A DNA stretch of 64,000 bases, taken from positions 15,797,001 to 15,861,000 of the forward strand of contig JAKSXM010000002.1 in NCBI GenBank assembly GCA_022575985.1, read 5' to 3'. This document shows positions 37,951 to 48,778 of this stretch, piece by piece. The notes below the pieces were generated by a model, which was given only the letters and a program-made list of their open reading frames with translations, was not told where the DNA came from and did not search any database. Positions within the stretch are counted from its first letter, which is position 1. Each line of letters opens with the position of its first letter. A program made the position numbers and the translations under genes. This DNA comes from Anagrus nilaparvatae (taxonomy: Eukaryota; Arthropoda; Insecta; Hymenoptera; Mymaridae).

Positions 37951-38023
37951 TGTCCTGTTAGCAGAATGGATAATCACGCTGTCTCGGAAGCCGCAGTACT
38001 CGAGTTCGATCCCAGTAGCAGTC
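37951..38023 (+). mobile_element. tRNA-like SINE head, copy 2
   Basis: Matches copy 1 with a few changes around the middle (GGAAGCCGCAGTACTCGAG) and keeps both promoter-like boxes. It shares the flanking AATACAAC and the AAAATTTTTCTTCGG tail with copy 1, so both were amplified within the same composite repeat. Confidence 0.55.
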
Positions 38024-38567
38024 AAAATTTTTCTTCGGTTTTTTTTAACAGATTTTAAATTAATAAATATTAAATAAATATAAAAAAATAATTATAAAAA
38101 AAAAATAATTAATTTAAAAAAATAAAAAAAAAAATAAAAAAATAATTTTTTTTAAATAAAATTTTCACTCTGTTTGAATCAACTAAGTAACTATGACAAT
38201 TCAACAAATACTTTGTTGGCATATTTCAACAAAGTTATTTGTCAATACAACTTAGAATTTTTTTCCGTGTACCATACTTCATTCATAAACCAGCTAAAAA
38301 CCCCAGTTTATATAGTAATAATGTATGTTAGCAATATAATATGCAATTAAATTTAATATTATTATTATTATTAGCTATTATTGCTAAAATACACTGCTAC
38401 AAGTAAATGTACAATCCATGATAATTTTTTTGTGGAAGTATAAAAATTTTGATATTAAACAAATAATGATTTTAAATTTCCAAAAATAAAATTTTATCTA
38501 TAGATTTTATTTCGTAAATTATTTTTATATACTATCTAAAATTATTCTGTAAACTACGCATTCTTTT

Positions 38568-38693
38568 GAAAATTAATTGGAAAATTCAAATTCTTTTTCG
38601 TTAGTCCCCGAATTATGACTTTGCTTTCTTGAAAATTAATTGGAAAATTCAAATTCTTTTTCGTTAGTCCCCGAATTATGACTTTGCTTTCTG
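38568..38693. repeat. 63-bp direct tandem duplication
   Basis: Two adjacent, essentially identical units beginning GAAAATTAATTGGAAAATTC and ending GACTTTGCTTTCT. This is a recent local duplication with no coding content. Confidence 0.9.
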
Positions 38694-39049
38694 AATTTTT
38701 TAAAAATTAAAGCTTGTACAACATTTCTTAGACCTATAAAAACCGTTTTTATCAAAAATTCTAATTTTGGCAGAATTTAAAAGATTTTTGGCCAAAAATG
38801 GGCATTTAAATTTTTCATTACTCACCTTCGTAAACACAAAAAAAATTTCATAAAAAATTCATAAAAATAAAATAAAAATAATCTTATCATTTTTATTCAC
38901 TTTGCATGAAATTTCAAAAAAATAATTTTTTATTATAGAAATTTTTATAGTTTTGCATAATAAAATAAAGTAATCGTGAATTTAAAAAATTTATAGTCGG
39001 ACGAGGGACTATCTCGATATATCGTCTTGCCGAAATCACGAATTTGATT

Positions 39050-39245
39050 TAAAAAAATTTTTTTTTAATTTTTTTCTGATTTTGGCTTTTTTGTACCTCA
39101 ATCATGAATCGTTACTAGTTGAGATGGTTTATTTCCGTCTTGTAATAATTTATCGTGATTTTTTACATTTTTTAGCCTTATAACTCACCATAGACCTCAA
39201 AAATCTATTTTTTACTATTCAATACAATATTTAGCGGTTTTTACC
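39050..39245. repeat. Left copy of an inverted repeat pair (partner 43366-43560)
   Basis: TCATGAATCGTTACTAGTTG AGATGG, then AACTCACC, then ACCTCAAAAATCTATTTTTTACTATT, appear as the diverged reverse complement at 43366-43500. The pair brackets 4.1 kb holding LINE remains, either a very large decayed fold-back or two inverted insertions of one family. Confidence 0.5.
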
Positions 39246-40735
39246 AAAAAATTAGCTTCTTATTCCAAATTTTATCTGTATAAATAAAGTAAAATAATGT
39301 AAAAATATGTACTAGATACTGTCAATGGCGGGTAGAGCGAAACTAATCATGTTAGGAAAAAGTCTCATTAATTTTTTAATTCTGGGATTTTGAAAAGTTT
39401 TTATTGGATTGAGTTTAATATTAATGTGTGAATATAAGATGTAAAATTATGTTAAGATTAGTTAGAACACTAACTAGGGGAGTGTCAAATGTTTGGGTAG
39501 CCGATTTTCTTGTAAATTCAGGATTAGGCCATTGAATAAAGATCTCAACTTGGACAAAAATCCTCCAGAAATGAAAAGTTGTGGAATGTGTTGGTTTTGG
39601 GCTAATTTGAAAGGGGAAACAAAATAGGACATTCCAATCCAGTGCTGGGGGGCAAAATCTGGGGCAAAACGGTTTTTTGCAAATAACTCAAAAAGTAAGC
39701 AAAATATAAAAAAAAGTTTTAAATAAAAATTGTAGCTGAAAAAATTTCCGACGTAAATGGTCCTTAAAAATTTTTCAGTCGGACGCACTGGGACCGAGCT
39801 ATAAGCGGTTAAATTTAAGACCTTTTTTACCAAATTTTCAAAAATTGATATTTCACGAAAGAAAAAAAAAACGCGTTTTTGATGAGTTTTTTTGATTTCT
39901 TGGTAGTCAAAAGTGTTAGATATGGGTATGTAAGGTTTTTTACATATAATAGTATGTTTGTGGATGTAAAATTTTGCATGTATATGTTTCTGCACCCCCA
40001 CACATAGACTTTGCAATCCCTAGAACGTCCATTTTTTTTAGTGTCCATTTTTTTATGTTTTTAGCTAAAAAATCTTATAAATATGGGCAAACTTAGTATG
40101 GAATTACATATTAGAGATCCATACTATTTCAATGTAATTTTGCCTGTAAATGCATTTTAATTCAAAAAAACAAAAACCATTTTTTTCGAAAAAATTAAAA
40201 ACTTGCATTTTTTTGGATTTATATGTTTCATACGCCTGAAAAATTATGTTATTTCATATTTATTTAATATTTCAACTATTTTCAAGATTTTTGGTACATA
40301 ATAATACAGTAGTTTGAGTCCAAAATCTTTTATTGGCCAAAAATTGCTAAAAATTTTAAAATTATACATAAAATCGTTTTTTATTTTTAAAAATATATTA
40401 TAAACTCATACTAACACATACAAATTTTTTCCGATTTCTCAATATACATTCATAAATATATTCACACACGTTAACCCTTACATATTTAGTAAGTTTTTAT
40501 GCGTATATGATACAAAATTGAGTATTTACATAATTTTATACAGTAAACTCATAAATATGATAAAAATGATAAAAATGCTTTTTTACGGGGATTAAAAGGT
40601 GACACTTATACGATAAAAATGTGATTAACCGGAAGGTATTTTGACTTACAAGATAACAGCGAATATCTTATAGCATAGAACCCTAAAAGGGGGGTTTAGT
40701 TTCAAGATCCAGCAGGCCCATGCTGGTAAATTGAG
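39246..40735. other. AT-rich spacer with open but unconvincing frames
   Basis: A 180-codon open frame on the minus strand (39474-40016) has no recognisable motif and is rich in Phe, Lys and Asn, as expected of AT-rich non-coding DNA. A fragment of the dispersed ACCAACCAGAAG-type module lies near 40590-40720. Confidence 0.5.
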
Positions 40736-40747
40736 AGTGAAGAGGGT

Positions 40748-40948
40748 GTTTTTTCATCTAACACAACCTGTCCTGAACGTCAGAAGCAAATCTTCATCCC
40801 AAACAGTTTTAAGTCCCTTGTAAGATTGGCCGGAAAAAACATCAACAGTCCACCCCTTGGCCCTTTTTTTGCAATCTTGTCATTTGTTTGCTGAGCATAT
40901 ATCAATCAATTTTTTTTCGGTATCTTTATTATTACATTCTTTTTCCAT
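40748..40948 (-). pseudogene. Possible coding fragment with internal stop
   Basis: The minus strand opens MEKECNNKDTEKKLIDICSA NK and meets a stop. The same frame continues CKKRAKGWTVDVFSGQSYKG and then a stretch ending TVWDEDLLLTFRTGC. The composition is far more protein-like than the surroundings. The family is unknown to me; a retroelement or captured-gene scrap is equally possible. Confidence 0.35.
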
Positions 40949-41561
40949 AATTTATCAACAACAAAAAAATCCCTCAACTCTAATACCCCTCAATCCACTT
41001 AATTACTAAATTAATACCATTCCTGAGTCATAATGCAGTGTGTGGGTGTCCGAATTCATTAGCTAGAATTAATAAAGGTATTCTGAAGGCTTTCGTACCA
41101 CTGAATCCGAATTTGGGGTCCTTAGTGGTTAGAGAAAAGATGTCAGAAACTACCCCTTTTATGGGTTTTCACATAAATGACAGAGAAAAAATTGGCAAAA
41201 CACGATATAAGTTTTGTTTTTATTTTTTTTTCTAATCTTGCATTTAAATCTGTTTCATCGTATTTTAAATTTGATATACTTTACTGCCTCCTTTATGGAG
41301 AGTAAAAATATATCTAAATTACCCCTATATGACATTGTATTTTTCAATTTTTCCATAACTTGCGTCATAAAAAATGCCTTTATTTCAACATTTTTTTTTT
41401 TTTTTATTAATAAAATTTTTTTCAATTGCAAGATTGTACAAAATTAAGGAAGTATATTTGAAGATTATAATAAATTGCTAACACATGTTTAAAATTTATA
41501 GTAAGTAAGAATAACAAAAATTTATAATTAATAAAGATTATTTACAAATTAAGGGGAGAGT

Positions 41562-41935
41562 TTTAATTTTGAGTAGAAGGTAAGGAGATTGTGAAATTAG
41601 GAACAAAGGTTGAGAGGGGAGGCGCTTTAGGAATTGAGTTTGAGTGAAGAGAAAATAGTAAATTTTGCTTATCAGGGTAAAATTTATAGAACATTAGAAT
41701 CGCGTTTTTCCAGCTCAAGGAGATGTTAATGTAGGTTACTCTTAAATACATCTAGTGAACTCGACAAACGTATTTCTTCGTGGAGAGAGTTCCAGAAGGA
41801 GATCAAGAAATTTAGAAAGGAATTATTATACTAGGTGTGGTTTGTGGATGATTTAACGATTAAATGCGGACGATATTTAGAGCGAAGATTTCTAGTGGGG
41901 ATGTAGATTTAAGTCAGTCTTGCCAATGTTTAGTA
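41562..41935 (-). pseudogene. Non-LTR retrotransposon ORF2 C-terminus, copy 1
   Basis: Minus-strand reading gives TRNLRSKYRPHLIVKSSTNH, a stop, then YNNSFLNFLISFWNSLHEEI and SSSLDVFKSNL. This matches the usual tail of Jockey/CR1-like ORF2 proteins: TR...R...P, a 'Y.NSF...I..WNSLP' word and 'S...FK..L'. It carries at least two stops. It belongs with the RT-side piece at 42795-43345; the two are separated by later insertions (a SINE and a G-rich repeat). Confidence 0.65.
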
Positions 41936-42253
41936 TTGGTATTGGTATTGGTATTTGTTTAACCTCCATCTTAAACTTCCATACGGATGTTGTGACAGAG
42001 GTCACCAACAACTGCCCATGCTATCACACCCTGAACTATTTTAATTTTTCTATTTATCTATTTTAATGGGTTGAGGATGTGAAAGCGCCTTTTGACAATT
42101 GTTAGTGAAGTGTTATTGTATACTTGTTCGAGTGTCAGTGTAGCTGGTATGAGCAGTGAACCTATGGTCCAGTAGGTACGCGACCTCTCCCGAACCCCAC
42201 GCCGGCTTATAGTGCCCTGGAAGCACTTCGGACCGCGTTATCCACATAATGTT

Positions 42254-42291
<38 letters not shown>

Positions 42292-42383
42292 CGCAAAGAA
42301 AAAAACTAGATGTTGATATAGCCGGGAATCGAACCGCGAACCTTCAGGTCCGAACGCCCTAACCACAGAGCTACCGAGGCTCT
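41935..42383 (-). mobile_element. tRNA-derived SINE with internal A-tract and (CCAATA)n tail
   Basis: On the minus strand it starts GCCTCGGTAGCTCTGTGGTT with a good B box, GGTTCGATTCC (complement near 42326-42336), then an A-tract of about 44 bases (42248-42291). A body follows with GATAACGCGGTCCGAAGTGC and a hexamer tail (CCAATA)4 at 41935-41962. This order is typical of tRNA-headed SINEs. It splits the LINE copy. Confidence 0.65.
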
Positions 42384-42419
42384 TGCCAATGTTTATTATA
42401 TTAACATGGAACATGTTTA

Positions 42420-42790
42420 TAGGGAGGGGGTACTTCAGAACTTGAAAATTAAGGGGGGGGGGTCAAAATTGTCCTATTTAAGGGGGGTTATCAAATTTGT
42501 CCTATTTAATGGGGTTGGTCAAATTTGTCCTATTTAAGGGGGGGGGGGTCAAATGAGATTTAGAATAATTAGGAGACTTTGAAAAATCTTGGCTTAAGGA
42601 CTTCGAATAATATCGATTAAGGGACTTGGAATAATTCAGGTTTACTCAAAATAGTTTGGGTTTAGAATCTTAACAGCTCGTAAGGTGATAATTACAAATT
42701 AGAAAATTAGAAACGAGTAACATTTGTATTCTACCTAGTCCTCAGCTGGAAGTAAACATGTTCCATGCATTTAGGTTGTGTTTACAAAAA
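42420..42790. repeat. G-rich / TTTAGGGACTT repeat, inverted relative of 31.7 kb
   Basis: Three to four units of about 32 bp (GGGGGTCAAATTTGTCCTAT TTAAG) sit beside inverted AGTCCCTAAA words and end at CATGTTCCATGCATTTAGGT TGTGTTTAC. This is the same module order as 31722-31928 in the opposite orientation, so the whole is probably a complete element inserted in the LINE. Confidence 0.65.
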
Positions 42791-42794
42791 CGTT

Positions 42795-43345
42795 TTTGTA
42801 TAATGTACTGCACTAAGGTATTTAGCACGAAGTTTGACATTTAGCCAGACAAGTTTGATTCTGTCAGGGGAGGTTCTGGATGGGAATCTGATGTCACACA
42901 CGTACCTAACTGAGGAATTTAATAATTTTTGTAAACGTGAAGTTTGGGTAGGTTACCCATTGGGAAAACACCTGAATCGAGAAGAGGAAATATGAGTGCT
43001 GTAGCTGTAACAAGCTGCTTGCGGAGATTAAAATTTATTAAATGCTTGAAGTGTCTTAATCTATAGAGAACAAAATTGACTGATTTGACGATGTGGTTAA
43101 TGTGAGACCTCCATTTCATATCATGATCAATATGAAGGCCGAGGTTTTTTACAGTTTTTGATAGTGGGATTTGGACGCCATCAAAGTAGAAAGAGGTGTT
43201 TGTGTCATATAAGGTAGAAACTTTTTTACCAAAGATTATGAAGTTTATCTTTTCAATGTTTATTTTAAAGTTGTTGACAAGGCACCAATTTTTAATTTCT
43301 TGAAGGTCGTTTTGGAGAAAAGAAACACCAAGGTTGCTGAATAAG
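42795..43345 (-). pseudogene. Non-LTR retrotransposon RT C-terminal part, copy 1
   Basis: Reads NWCLVNNFKINIEKINFIIF GKK (the post-catalytic 'NKTK' region of reverse transcriptase), then HDMKWRSHINHIVKSVNFVL and LDSG, then further on DIRFPSRTSPDRIKLVWLNV. The catalytic FADD box would lie just upstream and is missing because the copy is cut at about 43345. It is the same family as the copy at 46742-47930, which keeps FADD. Confidence 0.75.
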
Positions 43346-43365
43346 TTTTTGCATCGCTAAATATT

Positions 43366-43560
43366 ATATAGAATAGTATAAAATAGATTTTTGAGGTTTA
43401 GGGTGAGTTTTAAGGCTAAAAAACGCTAAAAATCACATAAAATCACAAAAAATCATTGCAAGACGAAAATAAACCATCTCAAATAGTAACGATTCATGAT
43501 TGAGGTACAAACAAGCCAAAATCAGAAAAAATCAAAAAAAAATTTTTTTAATCAAATTAA
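43366..43560. repeat. Right copy of inverted repeat pair (partner 39050-39245)
   Basis: Diverged reverse complement of the left copy, ending in TAACGATTCATGATTGAGGT. It abuts the truncated LINE end. Confidence 0.5.
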
Positions 43561-43599
43561 AAAATAAATGAAAATGAATTTCTAAAAACTATAACGGAC

Positions 43600-44080
43600 G
43601 TATAAAAAAATTAGGTACTACATCCAAAAAGAAAAAAAAATTAATTCTGTTTTTTTTTTTCTAATACAAAAAATTTTTAGAAAAAAATTTTCAATTATCA
43701 AATTCAAAAAATCGAATAAAAACTTTATTTCTAAAACTAGTACTTCTTAATAAAAAAGCTTGTTGTTACGTCCAAAAAAAAAAAAAAAAAAAAACATTTA
43801 TTTGTATTTTTTAATGGAAAAAATTTTGAAACAAAAATTTTTAAGAAATTAAGTATTAGTACAAGATATCGAATAAAACGATACTTCTAAATATTTGTAC
43901 TTTCATGGAAAAAATTAGGTATTACATCCAATTTAAACAAAAAAAGTAGTTTCAGGTTTTTTGATGAAAAATTTTTTGAAAAAAATAATTAGGTCTTAAT
44001 ACTATAATGGTTCTGAAATAACACCGTGATTAGATAAAAAAACCAGTTTTTTAGCTTCCTGGGATTTCAAAACATACTTA
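43600..44080. repeat. Inverted partial copy of the GGTTCC-bounded element
   Basis: Reverse-complement reading gives the array words (TGGATGTAATACCTAATTTT, GAAAGTAC, AAAAATACAAA), and near 44040-44075 the leader AGGAAGCTAAAAAACTGGTT. The GGTTCCTC end and the TG tract are absent, so it is truncated. Confidence 0.6.
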
Positions 44081-44364
44081 AAAAAAATTCTATAGCTACG
44101 ATAATCTAATATTTTTTTTTGTCACATAAACGCAGGCACGTATACAGAAATTTTTTTCGGAGTGGGCCAAAAAATTTCGAGAAGGAGCAAAACTTAATGT
44201 ATTGATAATATTCATAATTATGGTTTAAAATTATTTAGTAATAATAAAAATTTAATCGTACGAAATTAAAAATAACTAAAAAAATTAAATTAAAATTTGG
44301 TACGACAATTTATTGTCTCAGTTAAAATTTTAAAATCATTGAAATAGATAATTTTGAATTAGCT

Positions 44365-44365
<1 letters not shown>

Positions 44366-44402
<37 letters not shown>

Positions 44403-44610
44403 AACTGACATATACCGACGTAGGGTATCCCAAGGAGGCTTAAGCCTGTGCTGGGGCAGTTGCGGAGCAGCCGACTTTAAGATGTTAACTGAACTTGTAT
44501 TCACCCGAACACTGTCAATGATTAACCAATTATTCATTAGTTATTCATTGACAATATCCGTGACATAGGAAAACTGCAGAAAACCTATGCCAAGAACAGC
44601 ATTTAATTAA
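44366..44610 (-). mobile_element. Retroposed sequence with long A-tail
   Basis: A T-run of about 36 bases (44366-44401) reads as an A-tail on the minus strand. The body has GATACCCTACGTCGGTATAT GTCAGTTC next to the tail, and a hairpin TGTCAATGA.../TCATTGACA (44514-44554). No reading frame is seen. It is probably a SINE or the 3' end of a LINE. Confidence 0.5.
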
Positions 44611-45375
44611 TTAATTTTTCAAGACATTTCTTTACCTAAAAAGTGAAAATTTATTTAAATTTTTGTTTCTGAAAAATATTTTAATTTTTCAGAATTATGG
44701 ATTTCATTTACAAGATTATTTCATCAATACTATATTTTGAAATTTTGAGTAACGTGTAAGTATGTAATTAATTTTTAATTATTTATAGATTATTTGGATA
44801 CAGATAATATATTTCTTGGCTATGACTTATATTTTCTTCTGGCCTAAATATTTAATATAATATTTTGATTACTATTAAGAATCATCGTGCTTCTTACAAT
44901 TGTTTGAACTTTGATCTTGAAAACTTTAAATGGTTTAGAAATCCTAAATTTTCCATATTTTTCAAAATATTTTTAGGAAATATGCTATCCCATGATTTTT
45001 CTTGAGACAGTCAATTTTAAAGATCTCATTGCTAAAATATGAGAATTTCATAAAATTACATCGCAGTTCCAGACTATGTTTCCTAAATAATTTGATGATC
45101 AAATTTTGAATCTTTTCTCCAAGCTCTCTACTGTAACTAAAATAGGAGGCTTGCATTGGTTAAAATTTAAATAATTTTATTGCTTAATATGACATTACAT
45201 CAAAGAATATTAGACACGTATTTTTTTTTTTTAATTAAAATAAAAAAATCGATAACGTTACATTTTTATATTGTAAATATTTACAATATAAAATTTTGAG
45301 TCACGATAATCATGCGCAACGTAGTTTTTTCCTCCCACTGCAGGTATACGCAACTGTGGTTGCTTTACGCCTTTA
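44611..45375. other. AT-rich spacer
   Basis: No gene is recognised. A short palindrome ATATTGTAAATATTTACAATAT lies near 45270. Confidence 0.5.
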
Positions 45376-45381
45376 TAACTA

Positions 45382-46516
45382 CACGGAGAAAAAATAAGAG
45401 ATGAAACGTACATAAATACATGAGCGATTCGTCGGTATTATAAAAGGAGACAGAACGTCGCACAGTGGGCTATAAAGACTCGAAAATGAACAAAATTCGG
45501 CTTCAGAGTAATTCGAACGTAAAATTATATTTAAAACATGGAATTTGTAGGTTTTCGTATATATTATACGATAAGATACAGCTTTTTTTGAAACGAAGTT
45601 TTGGAAAAAAATTTTTTAGGTGGGATAATCCAAAAAAAAATTTCTTTTTTTTTATAAATTTTGCATGAAAATGGGACAATTACATGAAAAATTTCTAAAA
45701 AAATGTTTTTGGATGATATATCTACATTAATACATGCTGAAAAAACCATAATTAACATTAAAAATTTAATTTTAGGAGTATATGTGTAATATTCTAGGTG
45801 TGTTAAAAGAATTTCGTAAAACAATTAAAAAATAAAAAAAAGATAACTAAACAAATTTATATGATTGTTACTTTTTAAAAGTACATAGATGAAGTGTATA
45901 AGATTTTTTTGTATAACTCTTGTTCTTCCCTTACATTTGTGGATATTTTTGTATGTTTGTGTGCATGTGTCAATTTGCATTTTGGCATTTACAGTACATT
46001 TTTTTTTTAATTTAGCAAAAAGATATTAAATATTAATGTGATAAGTTAGTAAATCAATGACTAAATTTGAATATATGAGTGTATATGTATGTAAAATATA
46101 TGTATAGATGTGTTTTTGTGTGAAGGCTATCATTTTTATTTTTTAATTTCCAGTTTTTATGTCAATTAATGCTAATTTTATCAAAAAAAAAAGAATTTGT
46201 TTATTTTTATTGATCCCACTAAAAAAAATTTTTTTTCCCGACAAAACGTCGGGATTTTTTCAGAGGCCTCTCACATGCGCGAGAAGTACTCAAAATAAAA
46301 ATTGTATATATTATTCGCCATACTACTTTGCGCGCAACTATGAGTGAGACTCCAACAAATCCCGAGTTTCATCGGGATTTCTCAGAGTAACAGTCTGATT
46401 AACTATTCGGACGTTGCGTTGTATACGAAAATTTCTTGACTATACGTAGCATCTTAGTTCGGACTGCGCGTCTGGGTGCTAAATCCGGATGATTCATCGC
46501 ATATTTTTTCTCCGTG
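45382..46516. mobile_element. 1.14-kb TIR element with TAACTA duplication
   Basis: The ends CACGGAGAAAAAATAAGAGATGAA (left) and the complement of CACGGAGAAAAAATATGCGATGAA (right) form 24-bp imperfect TIRs. TAACTA flanks both sides (45376-45381 and 46517-46522). Interior hairpins include CCCGACAAAACGTCGGG near 46239 and AAATCCCGAG...CGGGATTT near 46359. No intact transposase is present. The superfamily is uncertain; the ends resemble those of the composite at 35936-38272. Confidence 0.65.
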
Positions 46517-46741
46517 TAACTAGATTAGTGGGGGGCCATTAACTGGTCACAACTGTCGCTGTCCATCCGAGTCAATTTTCAGAATCTAAAAATCTAGATT
46601 TTATGAAAACAGACGCATAAATGAATTTTGTAGAAACATTCAATTCCAGATTCCTAAAATCAGAATAAATCAAAATTTAGAATGGGATAATTTCTGAAAT
46701 TCATTTTATGAAACCTTGTATTTCATGGTAAAGATTCCCGG

Positions 46742-47900
46742 TCACTCCCCCGAATACCAATCCCCGAATGGACCTTTCACCGATGAACTTTTCCCTATGG
46801 CCATTTTGTATTGCTGATCCGGTAAGTTTCCCATGGAAAAAACACCAGAGTCAAGGATAGTTAAAACAAAAGCAGTGATTAGATGCTTTCGGATATTTGA
46901 GTTAATAAGGTGCTTGAAGTATCTAAGTCTATATAGGACATGGTTAACCGATTTAATAATGTAATTTACATAAGATCTCCATTTCATATCCTGATCAATA
47001 AAGAGCCCAAGGTTTTTAACAGTTTTTGAATGTTGAATGCTGGTACCACTAAAGTAAAAAGAATTTATTGTATCAAAGTTGTTGTATCAAAGAAGTTTGA
47101 AGATTTTTTGCCGAAAATCATGAAATTAGACTTATCAATATTAATTTTGAAGTTGTTGGCGGAACACCAATTTTCTATTTCATGGAGATCAGTTTGACGG
47201 AGGGAGACTCCTAGGATTAAGTCTTTATAGGGCACTTGAATGTAAATTTGAAGATCATCTGCAAAAATAAGGCGCTTTGAGTAAGTTATTTTTAAGCCAA
47301 GATCATTTATATAGATGAGGAAAAGTAGAGGTCCCAGAACCGACCCTTGAGGGACTCCGCTGACTATGTTGAGTACTGAGGAGGACAAATTATCTAATAT
47401 GACTGAATGGGTGCAATTTCGAAGGTACTCAGAGAAACATACTACAGCTTGAGGAGAGAAACCAATGGCAGAGAGTTTATCCAAAAGAATAGGATGAGAA
47501 ACTCAGTCAAAAGCTTTAGATAAGTCTAACAAAAGTAGTATAGTGATGCGGTCTAGATGGAAACTTTTACAAATATCGTCAGTTAGGTTTGCAAGTAGAA
47601 AGTTGGTGCTATGATTTTTTAAAAAGTTAGACTGAAAAGAATTAAGGAGTTTATAGTGTGTGATGTATTCAGTTATTTGTTTGTAAAGTATTTTTTCAAG
47701 TATTTTAGATATGATGCATAAAAGAGAGATAAGCCTATAGTCAGCAGGTGTAGTTGGGTTAGAAGTCTTAGCTACTGGAAGAATGTAACTGTGCTTCCAA
47801 GCTGAGGGTATTTTATTTAATAATATGGACTTGTTGAAGACTGATATAAAAGCTCTAGAAAGAGCCGGTAGACAAAGTTTCAGGACTTTGAAGGGTAATC
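46742..47900 (-). pseudogene. Non-LTR retrotransposon reverse transcriptase, copy 2
   Basis: A 5'-truncated reverse transcriptase of the Jockey/CR1 type. In order, on the minus strand: LNKIPSAWKHSYILPVAKTS and ADYRLISLLCIISKILEKIL (fingers), LLDLSKAFD (catalytic block A) followed by an in-frame TGA at 47503-47505, SGVPQGSVLGPLLFLIYIND (the PQGS block), then LIFADDLQIY, which carries the FADD catalytic box. NFKINIDKSNFMIFGKK follows. After a frame disturbance near 47100, MKWRSYVNYIIKSVNHVLYR continues the connection region. Endonuclease and ORF1 are absent and the C-terminus stops near 46742. The catalytic residues remain but the stop and truncation make it non-functional. Confidence 0.85.
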
Positions 47901-48034
47901 TATCTGGACTAACAGATTTTGTACTAAATTATGACCAGTGAATGGTGCCCGATTAGTGAATCAAAAAAATACAACAAAATACGTATCTAATACTTTTTTA
48001 TCCAATTTCAAATAAATTATGACAATTCCGATTC

Positions 48035-48050
48035 ATGCAAGTCCCCTATT
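48035..48050. mobile_element. Relic terminal repeat of a second THAP/YqaJ-family element
   Basis: ATGCAAGTCCCCTATT is identical to the right end of the intact element (52929-52944) and lies in the same orientation, only about 550 bp upstream of its left end. The preceding 90 bp resemble those before the relic end at 24847. The rest of this copy appears lost near the LINE boundary. Confidence 0.6.
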
Positions 48051-48282
48051 ATACAAAAAAAAAAAACAATATTCATACGATATTACCATAATAAATTTTG
48101 TAGCCTTTTATTGAATAAAAATAAACCTAATTGAAACTTACAGCAATATGATTTTAAACTTTCAATCACTTATTAATTACCCTAAAATATATTTTAATTT
48201 AATGCAGTTATATTACTTTTGTTAGATTTGTATAATTAAGAAAAAATTTTAAATATACCTTCTTTCTTTTTAATTTCTTTAG

Positions 48283-48498
48283 TATTTCAATATCTTTTGG
48301 TCAAGTTTTACCTGAAAATCAAATAAACAACGATGAAAATAATTGTAGTGAACTTGCTGAAAACCAAATCAACAACGATGAAAATAATTGTAGTAACGAA
48401 CTTAATTCAGTAGAATACAGAGCTCTTTATGATCTTTTGGACCAAACTGTAGAAAAATTTAATGCTCAAGAATTATGCAATATAGCACAAGTTTGCCA
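48283..48498 (+). CDS. FBXO22-like gene, exon with duplicated 15-residue motif
   Basis: Acceptor TTTCTTTAG before 48283 and donor CA|GTAATT at 48499. The exon starts with one base of a codon and ends with two. It encodes an acidic Asn-rich stretch in which ENQINNDENNCS is tandemly duplicated in frame (45-bp unit), then VEYRALYDLLDQTVEKFNAQ and LCNIAQVC, the start of an F-box-like segment. An upstream exon must exist because there is no in-frame ATG. Confidence 0.6.
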
Positions 48499-48576
48499 GT
48501 AATTATTATTCATTTTTTATGTTATTATTCATAATTTTCTTAATTTATATTATTTAAATTTCATAATTTTTTTTAG

Positions 48577-48604
48577 TCATTGGAATGATGTATCTGAAAG
48601 AATA
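48577..48604 (+). CDS. FBXO22-like gene, exon 2 left half
   Basis: Begins after TTTTTTTTAG with phase matching the previous exon and encodes HHWNDVSERI, the typical F-box helix end with its Trp. It ends at the TA that abuts the transposon's left GGGGACTTGCAT. Confidence 0.6.
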
Positions 48605-48616
48605 GGGGACTTGCAT
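48605..48616 (+). repeat. Left terminal inverted repeat
   Basis: GGGGACTTGCAT, exact complement of 52929-52940. TA immediately outside. Confidence 0.9.
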
Positions 48617-48778
48617 GTAATCAAATTTATAAATAATTTATATACCAGTATTTTCATTAAGTTGTGAACTTTCCGTTTTTATAAATAATTTTTGACAAAA
48701 TAAAATATTTTTTTTATAATTTTTAATTAAAAACTCGAAAAAAAGAATATGAATTCGACTGATTTTAAAACGCGTAGT

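Larger units (their letters stand above)
35936..38272. mobile_element. Composite repeat bounded by CACG(T/G)AAAAAA ends
   Basis: It opens CACGTAAAAAAAATATAAGA and closes AGAATTTTTTTCCGTGT, so the ends are inverted. Inside, in order, are a 343-bp tandem duplication, a tRNA-like head, a 400-bp palindrome, a repeat of the AACAAATACTTTGTTG module, a second tRNA-like head and the closing module (37530-37630 and again 38175-38270). The internal copies suggest repeated self-insertion or unequal exchange. The flanking duplication is not clear. Confidence 0.5.

Noticed and set aside
36829..38023. Functional tRNA genes at 36829 and 37951
   Set aside because: The promoter-like boxes are present but the acceptor and anticodon stems do not pair convincingly, and the two copies sit in duplicated repeat DNA.
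39474..40016. 180-codon open frame on the minus strand
   Set aside because: The residue composition is that of AT-rich noise; there is no domain, splice context or homologous partner frame nearby. Open length alone is not enough.
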